In this document: positions 1 to 6,669 of the stretch, piece after piece
Numbering within the stretch: position 1 is the first letter of the stretch
How the letters are laid out: the number at the start of each line of letters is the position of its first letter
Origin: an uncultured Clostridia bacterium
GTDB taxonomy: Bacteria; Bacillota; Clostridia; Oscillospirales; CAG-272
DNA: 10,576 nt
Direction: 5' to 3'
NCBI GenBank assembly: GCA_945485605.1
Contig: CALYSG010000058.1
Coordinates: 1 to 10,576, forward strand
Notes under the pieces: model-generated
The model's database searches: none
Seen by the model: the letters and a program-made list of their open reading frames with translations, nothing else
What the model was told of the DNA's origin: nothing
Position numbers and translations under genes: made by a program

Positions 1-19
1 GAATGTGACTTCTGTCAGT

Positions 20-25
20 TATAAT
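20..25 (+). promoter_or_regulatory. Candidate -10 box (TATAAT) ahead of the exonuclease gene
   Basis: A perfect TATAAT lies 23 bases before the preferred TTG start. With 17-base spacing the -35 hexamer would fall at about -3 to 2, mostly outside the window, so only half the promoter can be judged. There is no extended TGn motif. Transcription would begin near position 32, just ahead of the SD at 39-43. It could drive the eight-gene unit, but an upstream gene might also be co-transcribed. Confidence 0.4.
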
Positions 26-38
26 GTATATAGAAAAT

Positions 39-43
39 GGAGG
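39..43 (+). promoter_or_regulatory. Shine-Dalgarno GGAGG that favours the TTG start at 49
   Basis: GGAGG ends five bases before a TTG codon at 49-51. The upstream in-frame ATG at 37 overlaps this SD and has only AT-rich sequence before it. The TTG is therefore the better initiation codon, shortening the protein by four residues. Confidence 0.6.
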
Positions 44-48
44 AAACC

Positions 49-1122
49 TTGAGTACCTCAGTTAAAACAAGATCGGGAGCCTCGATCCCCTGCGTAAGCA
101 AAAGCGAGGCGGAAGCAAAGGGCTACATATCCCGTGCACTTCTGAATCAGCTGCATCTTCTTCCCGGCGGTGAGCCGACAGCGTACACCTATATCGACGA
201 CGAGACGGTGATCTTCTATTTCGATCCGGAGAAGGTGTCGGAGGCACCGCCCGAGCTCTGGTACGGAGCGAAAAACGAACAGATGACCCTTCCGAGCGGC
301 AGTGTCATCGAGAGAATGAGCGTAAAACGCGCATCGGGCTACGGCTATTACACGCGCGAACGTCTTACCGCGATGAATTGCAAGGTCATAGAGGAGCCGG
401 TGGCTTACACCCTGAAGGCGGACAAGACGCCTCTGTTCTTCTACGACAAGAGAACGGCGTCGCGCCTGCCCCTTACCTGCGTCAGATGCGGAAAGAACAT
501 AAGGTTCAAGAAAAAGCTCTGCCGCGAATGTTACGAAAAAGATCTTGCCGAGAGACGCGCCGAGGGGGATGCCTACCGTGCGCAGTATTTCGGTATGGAG
601 CGATCGAAGGTGCTGTTTTTCGACCTTGAGCTGACCGGCTTTTACGATCGTGACGAGATAATCTCCATCAGCATAGTAGACGGAAACGATAAGCTGATAA
701 TGAATACTCTCGTCAAGCCCGACCACACCAAGAAATGGAAGAGGACCGAGAAGATACACGGTATCACCCCCGAGATGACCGAGAACTGCCCGACGCTTGC
801 CGAGCTGACTCCGCAGATAAAGGAGATCTTTGCCGGTGCCGACAATCTTATCGCCTACGGCGTCTCGACAGATTACAGCCATATAAAGTATATTTACCCG
901 GAGGAAGAGCGCGAGGCTCTGCACGCCAAGGTGCGCTGCTGTGCGAACGAATTCGTCCGCTATGCACACGAGTGTCACCCCGAGATAGAGCACGCCTCCC
1001 TGATCGACGCGATGAGCCATTTCGGGATCGAGTGGAGGGGGGTACCCCACAGCTCGGTCGCCGATACCTTTGCCTGTCGCGACGTCTGGGAGAGGATCTT
1101 TCCGCACTATTATAAGGACTGA
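49..1122 (+). CDS. Zinc-ribbon / DEDDh 3'-5' exonuclease fusion protein
   Basis: This is a predicted 3'-5' exonuclease of the DnaQ/RNase T (DEDDh) superfamily, 357 residues from the TTG start. Residue numbers here are from that start; an alternative ATG at 37 adds four. An N-terminal region of about 140 residues matches no family I recognise. It is followed by a Cys4 zinc ribbon (C144-x2-C147-x10-C158-x2-C161). The exonuclease domain covers about residues 187-350. Exo I is FDLEL with D192 and E194, then comes the typical IHGIT segment, Exo II has D275, and Exo III is H334-x4-D339. All five catalytic residues of the family are present, so it should be active with two metal ions. Substrate cannot be told: DNA repair or RNA trimming are both possible. 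The next gene starts 15 bases downstream with its own SD, and the context is tRNA and purine genes. Confidence 0.85.
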   Translation: MSTSVKTRSGASIPCVSKSEAEAKGYISRALLNQLHLLPGGEPTAYTYIDDETVIFYFDPEKVSEAPPELWYGAKNEQMTLPSGSVIERMSVKRASGYGYYTRERLTAMNCKVIEEPVAYTLKADKTPLFFYDKRTASRLPLTCVRCGKNIRFKKKLCRECYEKDLAERRAEGDAYRAQYFGMERSKVLFFDLELTGFYDRDEIISISIVDGNDKLIMNTLVKPDHTKKWKRTEKIHGITPEMTENCPTLAELTPQIKEIFAGADNLIAYGVSTDYSHIKYIYPEEEREALHAKVRCCANEFVRYAHECHPEIEHASLIDAMSHFGIEWRGVPHSSVADTFACRDVWERIFPHYYKD

Positions 1123-1137
1123 GGAGGTTTATTTGCC

Positions 1138-1446
1138 ATGTCACTTTTCGGAATAGGAGATTCGCATAAGCCCGCCGAGGATCTCGAGCTCCTCGTTACG
1201 GTCTACGACCTTCCCTCGCGCGCTGTCGTCGCGAGCATACTCGAGGATGCGGGGATACCTTTTTTGATAAACGAGCGCGGAGGCTCCGTTTCCGTCGTAA
1301 CGGGGAATTCCATGCTCGGTACCGATTTTTTCGTGAAGAACACCGACCTTGAGCTTGCGACGAAGATCATTGAAAGCCTTAATGACGACGAGCCGCCCGA
1401 GGAGGTGGCCGAAGAAGAAACGGAAGAGGAAGAGGACGGCAAGTGA
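1138..1446 (+). CDS. Small DUF2007-type protein with acidic C-terminal tail
   Basis: This 102-residue protein resembles the DUF2007 (putative signal-transducing) family. The pattern is a beta strand (residues 17-24), a helix ending in LEDAGIPFLI (35-44), a V-rich strand and FFVKNTDLELATKIIESL (64-81). That is a ferredoxin-like layout in which the helix follows the family phrase 'll..aGIp'. From residue 82 the tail is almost entirely Glu/Asp and is probably disordered. There is no signal peptide, membrane span or catalytic motif. The SD GGAGG at 1123-1127 sits 10 bases before the ATG and follows directly on the exonuclease stop. Its own stop overlaps the thiI GTG start by four bases (GTGA), so the two are probably translationally coupled. 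The family has no settled function; a regulatory or partner role for ThiI would be speculation. Confidence 0.75.
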   Translation: MSLFGIGDSHKPAEDLELLVTVYDLPSRAVVASILEDAGIPFLINERGGSVSVVTGNSMLGTDFFVKNTDLELATKIIESLNDDEPPEEVAEEETEEEEDGK

Positions 1447-2630
1447 AAGAGATAATTCTTTGCAAATACGGCGAGATAGTGCTGAAGGGCGCGAACCGCG
1501 CGAGCTTTGAGCAGCTTCTCGTGAAGGATCTGCGTTACAGGGCGGCGCAGTGCGGCAGATTTACCGTCAGACGCTCGCAGAGCCTTATTTACATCATACC
1601 GGAGGACGATGACGCCGACATCGACGCCATGTTCGATGCCGCCTCGCATACCTTCGGAATAATCGCCCTCAGCCGAGCGGCGGCTTGCGAAAAGTCGGTT
1701 GCTTCTCTTTGCGAAACGGCGAAGAGCTATCTGCCGAGATTCCTTGACGGAGTTAAGACCTTCAAGGTCGAATCGAAGCGCGCCGACAAGACCTTCCCCT
1801 TAAAGTCTCCCGAAATATCCGCGGAGGTCGGCGGGGCGATACTTTCTGCCTGCCCGCACCTGCGCGTTGATGTGAAAAACCCCGATGTCACGGTCATGGC
1901 AGAGGTCAGAGAGGACAGTGCCTATATCCACGCGGGGCAGGTAAAGGGCGCCGGAGGTATCCCCGTCGGATCGAGCGGAAACGCCATGCTCCTTCTCTCG
2001 GGCGGCATAGATTCGCCGGTTGCCGGATATATGATGGCAAAGCGAGGAGTGAGGCTCGACGCGGTATACTTTGAGTCCTTCCCCTATACGGGAGAGCTGG
2101 CGCGAGAGAAGGTCATGAACCTTGCCCGGCTCGTGGCGCGTTACGCCGGGACGATAAACCTTCACGTCGTCTCGCTCACGCATATCCAGGAAGAGATCAA
2201 GCGCGTATGCGAGGAGGATTACTTCACCCTGCTTCTGCGCCGCTTTATGATGACGATAGCCGACAGGCTCGCGAAGGAATACGACTGCCGCGCACTGATA
2301 ACGGGCGAGAGCCTCGGCCAGGTCGCGTCGCAGACCATGCAGGCGATAGGAGTCACCGACGCCGCCTCGTCGATACCCGTTTTCCGCCCCTGTATAGGTC
2401 TTGACAAGGCGGAGATCATCGAAACGGCGAGGAAGATCGGAACCTTTGATACCTCGATACTTCCTTACGAGGACTGCTGCACGGTGTTCACACCTCCGCA
2501 TCCGAAGACGAAGCCGGAGCTTTCAAAGGTCGAGGCGGAGGAGGCAAAGCTCGACTTTGCGGGACTTGTGGAAGAAGCCCTTAATACAGACAACCATAAA
2601 CGCATAAAATGGCAGGATCAAACTCTTTGA
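1443..2630 (+). CDS. thiI: tRNA uridine 4-sulfurtransferase ThiI (no rhodanese domain)
   Basis: ThiI makes 4-thiouridine at position 8 of tRNAs, and in some bacteria also supplies sulfur for the thiazole of thiamin. The 395 residues comprise an N-terminal ferredoxin-like segment, a THUMP domain (about 55-165) for tRNA binding, and a PP-loop adenylation domain from about 180. SGGIDSPVA (186-194) is the ATP-binding PP loop and ITGESLGQVASQT (286-298) is a ThiI signature. EDCCTVFTPPHPKTKP (343-358) carries the adjacent cysteines C345 and C346 in the conserved catalytic-cysteine region. The protein ends soon after, so the C-terminal rhodanese domain of the E. coli form is absent, as is usual in Firmicutes. 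A cysteine desulfurase must therefore deliver the persulfide directly or through another carrier; none is encoded here. It starts with GTG overlapping the previous stop, with GAGG seven bases upstream. Confidence 0.95.
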   Translation: MKEIILCKYGEIVLKGANRASFEQLLVKDLRYRAAQCGRFTVRRSQSLIYIIPEDDDADIDAMFDAASHTFGIIALSRAAACEKSVASLCETAKSYLPRFLDGVKTFKVESKRADKTFPLKSPEISAEVGGAILSACPHLRVDVKNPDVTVMAEVREDSAYIHAGQVKGAGGIPVGSSGNAMLLLSGGIDSPVAGYMMAKRGVRLDAVYFESFPYTGELAREKVMNLARLVARYAGTINLHVVSLTHIQEEIKRVCEEDYFTLLLRRFMMTIADRLAKEYDCRALITGESLGQVASQTMQAIGVTDAASSIPVFRPCIGLDKAEIIETARKIGTFDTSILPYEDCCTVFTPPHPKTKPELSKVEAEEAKLDFAGLVEEALNTDNHKRIKWQDQTL

Positions 2631-2648
2631 AGAACAGGAGATAAAGAT

Positions 2649-3209
2649 ATGGAAAAGTATTACAGAATGAATATAGCCGGCTGTGAGCGCGACCTTCCGC
2701 TCTGCCCGCTGAGCCCCGAGCTTTACATAGGAGCGTTTATAATCGTAGGCGACCCCGAGCTGACCGAGAAGTCGGCGAAGGCGCTGCTCTCCCGAGTCCC
2801 CGATTACGATTACATCATCACCGCCGAGACAAAGGGTATCCCGCTCGCGCACGAGATGGCAAGGCAGAGGGGCGACAAAAAATACTTCGTTGCCCGAAAG
2901 AGCCCGAAGCTCTATATGCCGAAGACTTTGGAGGTCACGGTAAATTCGATCACGACCGCAAAGGAACAGAAGCTCTACCTCGATATGTCCGATGCCGAGC
3001 TTATGAAGGGCAAGAGAGTCCTTATCGTTGACGACGTTATCTCGACCGGGGAATCGCTGAAGGCACTCGAGACTCTCGTGAACGAGGCGGGTGGAAACAT
3101 CTGCGGCAGAGTCGCGATCCTTGCCGAGGGCGAAGCGAGCCTTCGCGACGACCTTATATTCCTTGAGAAACTTCCGCTCTTCAATAAAGACGGCGAGCCC
3201 ATAGACTGA
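2649..3209 (+). CDS. Adenine-type (type I) phosphoribosyltransferase
   Basis: A 186-residue cytosolic type I phosphoribosyltransferase, probably purine salvage from a base plus PRPP to a nucleoside monophosphate. The PRPP-binding loop is VLIVDDVISTGES at 124-136, with the two acidic residues and the TG turn of the family. Upstream, AETKGIPLAHEMA (59-71) and FVARKSPKLYMP (80-91) match the segments of adenine phosphoribosyltransferases that hold the pyrophosphate and the flexible loop. Length agrees with Apt (about 180). The clostridial group it resembles is usually named adenine phosphoribosyltransferase by homology; substrate is not proven, and xanthine or another base is possible. AGGAG at 2636-2640 lies eight bases before the ATG. 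It sits 18 bases after thiI and 18 before aspS, and shares the operon with another purine gene (IMP cyclohydrolase). Confidence 0.85.
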   Translation: MEKYYRMNIAGCERDLPLCPLSPELYIGAFIIVGDPELTEKSAKALLSRVPDYDYIITAETKGIPLAHEMARQRGDKKYFVARKSPKLYMPKTLEVTVNSITTAKEQKLYLDMSDAELMKGKRVLIVDDVISTGESLKALETLVNEAGGNICGRVAILAEGEASLRDDLIFLEKLPLFNKDGEPID

Positions 3210-3227
3210 TAAAAAAGGAGAACGACG

Positions 3228-5018
3228 ATGGCTGAATTTCTCACTAATGAAGACAAGAGAAGCTACTACTGCGCCAAGGTGCCCGAGAGCGCCGTCGGCA
3301 AAGAGGTGTGCGTTATGGGCTGGGTGCAGCGCCGGCGCGACCTCGGCTCACTGATATTCATCGACCTTCGCGACCGCACGGGTATTTTGCAGCTTGCGTT
3401 TGATGACAAGACAGACAGAGAGGTCTTTGACAAGGCGTTCTCCTGCCGTGCCGAATTCGTCGTCTGTGCTCACGGCGAGGTCAGATACCGCGGGGAGGGT
3501 GCGGTGAATCCCAACCTTCCTACCGGTAAGATCGAGGTATATGTAAAGAGCCTCAAGGTGCTTTCCGCGGCGCAGACGCCTCCGTTTGAGGTCAGCGATA
3601 CGAAGAAGGTCAAGGACGAGACGGCGCTTAAGTTCCGTTATATCGACCTTCGCCGCGCCGAGCTTCAGAAGAACATCCGTATGCGTCACGAGATAGCAAG
3701 GGTCGCACGCGAGTATTACTACGAGAACGGATTTATGGAGATCGAGACGCCGATGATGATAAAGCCGACGCCCGAGGGAGCACGCGACTATGTCGTTCCC
3801 TCAAGGCTGCATCACGGCTGTATGTACGCTCTGCCGCAATCGCCGCAGATCTACAAGCAGCTTCTGATGGTCGCCGGCTTTGACCGCTATATCCAGCTCG
3901 CACGTTGCTTCCGTGACGAGGACCTTCGCGCCGACCGTCAGCCCGAATTCACGCAGATAGACCTTGAGATGTCCTTTGCAACGCAGGAAGATATAATGGA
4001 GATGAATGAGGGCTTCATAAAGAGAGTGTTCAAAGAGGTCCTCGGGCTTGAGGTCGAGACTCCGATGCGCCGTATGACCTACGCCGAGGCGCAGGAGAAG
4101 TACGGCACCGATAAGCCCGATACGCGCTACGGAATGGAGATAGTCGATCTCTCCGATGCCGTGAGGGCTTCGGAATTTGCCGTTTTCGCATCGGCACTTG
4201 CCGCGGGCGGAAGCGTCCGTGCCATCGTTGCGAAGAACGCCGCGCATATCCTCACGAGAAAAGAGATAGATAAGCTCACCGAGCATGCGAAGGGGATCGG
4301 AGCGAAGGGACTTGCTTTTGTCCGCTGGGTAGATGCCGAGCCCGCCTGCTCATTTGCAAAGTTTATGAAGCCCGAGGAGCTTCAGGCGATCTATTCGCTC
4401 GCCGGACTCGAGCAGGGAGACGTGATGCTCATCTGCGCCGATAAGGACAAGGTCGTCCTTCCGACTCTCGGTGCGCTCCGCACGATCGTCGCGAGAAAGC
4501 TCGATATTATCCCGAAGGATAAGTTCAACTTCCTCTGGATCACCGAATTCCCGTTCTTTGAGTGGAACGAGGAGACGAGTCACTGGGACGCCATGCATCA
4601 CCCCTTCACGATGCCGCTCGAGGAGTGCCTGCCTTACCTTGAATCCGACCCCGGAAAGGTAAGGGCGAAATGCTACGATATGGTGCTTAACGGCACCGAG
4701 CTCCTCTCGGGATCTATAAGGATCACCGACTGGCAGCTTCAGGAGAAGATGTTTTCGGCTCTCGGACTCACGCCCGAAGAGATCGATGCGAAGTTCGGCT
4801 TTCTCGTCGAGGCGTACAAGTACGGTGCTCCCCCGCACGGAGGTTCGGGTATGGGACTTGACAGACTCGCGATGGTCATGTCTGGTGCAGACTCGCTCCG
4901 CGATGTGATCGCCTTCCCGAAGGTGCAGAATGCCTCCGAGCTTATGTCGAAGTGTCCCGCTCCCGCGGACGAACAGACTCTTCGCGATCTCGGAATAGCC
5001 GTTACCGACAGGGAATAA
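3228..5018 (+). CDS. aspS: Aspartyl-tRNA synthetase
   Basis: Class IIb aminoacyl-tRNA synthetase charging tRNA-Asp with aspartate; 596 residues, the normal bacterial length. The N-terminal OB-fold anticodon-binding domain (about 15-115) contains GWVQRRRDLGSLIFIDLRDR. The catalytic core starts near 140, with TPEGARDYVVPSR (181-193), ALPQSPQ (201-207) and motif 2 FRDEDLRADRQPEFTQID (228-245). The bacterial-type GAD insertion occupies about 300-420. Motif 3 is GMGLDRLAMV (541-550), followed by RDVIAFPK. Leu39 in RRRDLGS is the residue of tRNA-Asp-specific (discriminating) enzymes; non-discriminating bacterial enzymes usually have His there. The organism would then be expected to have AsnRS. AAGGAG at 3215-3220 is seven bases before the ATG. 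The following gene begins 36 bases downstream with no terminator between. Confidence 0.97.
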   Translation: MAEFLTNEDKRSYYCAKVPESAVGKEVCVMGWVQRRRDLGSLIFIDLRDRTGILQLAFDDKTDREVFDKAFSCRAEFVVCAHGEVRYRGEGAVNPNLPTGKIEVYVKSLKVLSAAQTPPFEVSDTKKVKDETALKFRYIDLRRAELQKNIRMRHEIARVAREYYYENGFMEIETPMMIKPTPEGARDYVVPSRLHHGCMYALPQSPQIYKQLLMVAGFDRYIQLARCFRDEDLRADRQPEFTQIDLEMSFATQEDIMEMNEGFIKRVFKEVLGLEVETPMRRMTYAEAQEKYGTDKPDTRYGMEIVDLSDAVRASEFAVFASALAAGGSVRAIVAKNAAHILTRKEIDKLTEHAKGIGAKGLAFVRWVDAEPACSFAKFMKPEELQAIYSLAGLEQGDVMLICADKDKVVLPTLGALRTIVARKLDIIPKDKFNFLWITEFPFFEWNEETSHWDAMHHPFTMPLEECLPYLESDPGKVRAKCYDMVLNGTELLSGSIRITDWQLQEKMFSALGLTPEEIDAKFGFLVEAYKYGAPPHGGSGMGLDRLAMVMSGADSLRDVIAFPKVQNASELMSKCPAPADEQTLRDLGIAVTDRE

Positions 5019-5054
5019 AAAAGTAATTCCGATGACTTAAGGGAGAAATATAAT

Positions 5055-6626
5055 ATGAAAAAACTCATTTGTGCCCTGCTTATCGCTTGCATGATAGTCC
5101 CGCTTGCCGCCTGCGCAGCCGACGGAAACGGAGCGACAACGACCGCCGAAGGCGTAACAACTACAGCTCCCGAGATAAATGATCCCGGTATCCGTATTGC
5201 GGTAAAGGACGGGGAGGTCTTCTTTAAATTCGTCCGTCCCGAAAAATGCGGTCAGATACTGCGCAACGCGGGAACCTTGCTCGTTCAGTCTGTTGCGGAC
5301 TTTTCAAACAGTAAGGTAGATTATTCTGACGACTGGTACCTTGAGGAGACCGAGATAAAGGCGAACGAGGTCCTTATCGGTGACACGAACCGCCCCGAAT
5401 CGAAGGCTCATACCGAAAAGCTCAACGCGAACGATTGGTATATCCGCGTCGTTGACGGCAAGATCGTCATAAACGGCGGAAGCGAATCCGCGGTCGCCAT
5501 GGCTGTGAAGTATTTCATCGAGACCTACATTGACGGCAAGGAAGAGATAGTTATCCCGTCAAAGCTCGACAAGCTCTATATTTCCGATACAAAGACGGTC
5601 GATATCCTCTCGGTCATAGACAAGGTCAAGGTCATCGGACGCTCGGAACAGACAGAGAGCGGGATCACCTGTGACTGGACGGCTTCGGGGATAGAGTTCA
5701 CCGCCGAGTGCGAGGGTGAGGTAAGCGTCGGAGTCAGCGTTAAGAAGGCGGCGTCCTCTTACAGCGGCGACTGCTACTACACGGTATATGTTGACGGCGA
5801 GAGAAGCTCGCAAAGACTCGAGGCAAAGGTCGGCGACAACGAGCTGACGCTCGCCTCCGGACTTGAGAAGGGAGTGCATACCTTCCGCCTTCTAAAGCAG
5901 TCGCATATAGCCCATGCAAACAGCGAGATAAAGAGCATATCGCTTAAGGGTACGATAGGCAAGCGCCCCGAAAACAAGGAGCTTTACTTTGAATTTATAG
6001 GCGACAGCATAACCTGCGGCTACGGCCTTGCCGGTGAGTATGTCCCAAGTAAGACGAATGAGGCTGCCGGCAATGCCTACTATTGCGACGGAACGAAGAC
6101 CTACGCCTTCCTCGCGTCGGAGGCTCTCGGCACCGACTATTCGATGGTCAGCGTCTCGGGCTGGTTGCTCTCGTGGTCGTCGGGCTACGGAAACTCGATC
6201 CCGAGAACCTATTATCCTTATTATAATCAGATACGCGGCAAGACTCCGTATGACTTCAAGGCGAGGATCCCGAACGCCGTAATTATAAACCTCGGCACGA
6301 ACGACTACTCGAAGAGCACCGCCGCAACTAACCCCGTGAAGGCTGCGGATTTCAAGAAGGATCTTAAGACCTTTGTCGGCGAGATCAGGGAATACTACGG
6401 CAAAGCCGACCTGCCCGTCGTCTTCATCACCAATGCGATGAACAACGGATTCCAGACACAGGTCAACGAGGGTGTCGCGGAGCTCGGAGGCGAGAGCGCG
6501 GGAGTCTATGTGTTAAAGACCACCCTGAACCGTGAAGGAATGGGAAATCACCCGAACTGCGCGGCACAGGAAGCGACCGGTAAGGAGCTTGCCTCGCTTC
6601 TGAAGGCAAAGGGGATCGTTAAATAA
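5055..6626 (+). CDS. Surface lipoprotein with CE2-like SGNH acetyl esterase
   Basis: A predicted exported lipoprotein esterase, 523 residues. The signal peptide ends in the lipobox LAAC, with Cys20 as the lipidation site, followed by a Thr-rich linker to about 40. Residues 45-178 resemble the alpha/beta N-terminal domain of GH20/GH67-type enzymes (VLIGDTNRPES at 106-116; IVINGGSESAVAMAVKYF at 137-154). Residues about 190-300 look like the beta-sandwich that precedes the catalytic domain in carbohydrate esterase family 2. The SGNH hydrolase follows: FIGDSITCGYG (314-324) with nucleophile Ser318, INLGTND (411-417) with Asn416, and NHPN with His499. The residue three before His499 is Met, not the usual Asp, so a Ser-His dyad as in some CE2 enzymes is likely. 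Deacetylation of plant or bacterial polysaccharide is the likely role. GGGAG at 5041-5045 supports the start. Confidence 0.85.
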   Translation: MKKLICALLIACMIVPLAACAADGNGATTTAEGVTTTAPEINDPGIRIAVKDGEVFFKFVRPEKCGQILRNAGTLLVQSVADFSNSKVDYSDDWYLEETEIKANEVLIGDTNRPESKAHTEKLNANDWYIRVVDGKIVINGGSESAVAMAVKYFIETYIDGKEEIVIPSKLDKLYISDTKTVDILSVIDKVKVIGRSEQTESGITCDWTASGIEFTAECEGEVSVGVSVKKAASSYSGDCYYTVYVDGERSSQRLEAKVGDNELTLASGLEKGVHTFRLLKQSHIAHANSEIKSISLKGTIGKRPENKELYFEFIGDSITCGYGLAGEYVPSKTNEAAGNAYYCDGTKTYAFLASEALGTDYSMVSVSGWLLSWSSGYGNSIPRTYYPYYNQIRGKTPYDFKARIPNAVIINLGTNDYSKSTAATNPVKAADFKKDLKTFVGEIREYYGKADLPVVFITNAMNNGFQTQVNEGVAELGGESAGVYVLKTTLNREGMGNHPNCAAQEATGKELASLLKAKGIVK

Positions 6627-6653
6627 GAAAGGAAGCTTTCGCTGATGCGAAAG
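6627..6653 (+). promoter_or_regulatory. Overlapping hairpins in the esterase-purO gap
   Basis: Two mutually exclusive stems share the segment CTTTC at 6636-6640. GAAAG (6627-6631) can pair with it across a GAAG loop (5 bp). Alternatively CTTTCGC (6636-6642) pairs perfectly with GCGAAAG (6647-6653) across the loop TGAT (7 bp). No T-run follows on either strand, so it is not a typical intrinsic terminator. It overlaps the only SD-like sequence in this gap. Confidence 0.4.
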
Positions 6654-6665
6654 AAACGGTTATAA
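6645..6665 (+). CDS. Possible hexapeptide leader mini-ORF (MRKKRL) ahead of purO
   Basis: ATG-CGA-AAG-AAA-CGG-TTA-TAA encodes the basic peptide MRKKRL. The SD-like AAAGGAAG at 6628-6635 lies upstream, with AGGA 11 bases from the ATG. Its stop is only four bases before the purO ATG at 6670, which itself has no recognisable SD. Ribosomes finishing the mini-ORF could re-initiate at purO. An ORF this short easily arises by chance, so this is a suggestion only. Confidence 0.25.
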   Translation: MRKKRL

Positions 6666-6669
6666 ACAT

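Noticed and set aside
37..48. ATG at 37 as the exonuclease start
   Set aside because: The ATG overlaps the GGAGG that ideally serves the TTG at 49 and has no SD of its own. The difference is only four residues, so it remains possible.
58..1107. Long open frame on the minus strand opposite the exonuclease gene
   Set aside because: It mirrors the real gene, which has complete catalytic motifs. The antisense protein shows no family resemblance; long antisense frames are common in GC-rich coding DNA.
5012..5030. GGAAT/ATTCC inverted repeat after aspS
   Set aside because: Only 5 AT-rich base pairs with a 9-base loop and no T-run, too weak to call a terminator.
5049..5054. TATAAT just before the esterase ATG
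   Set aside because: Transcription from it would start inside the coding sequence, so it cannot be the promoter of this gene. It is part of the SD-to-start spacer.
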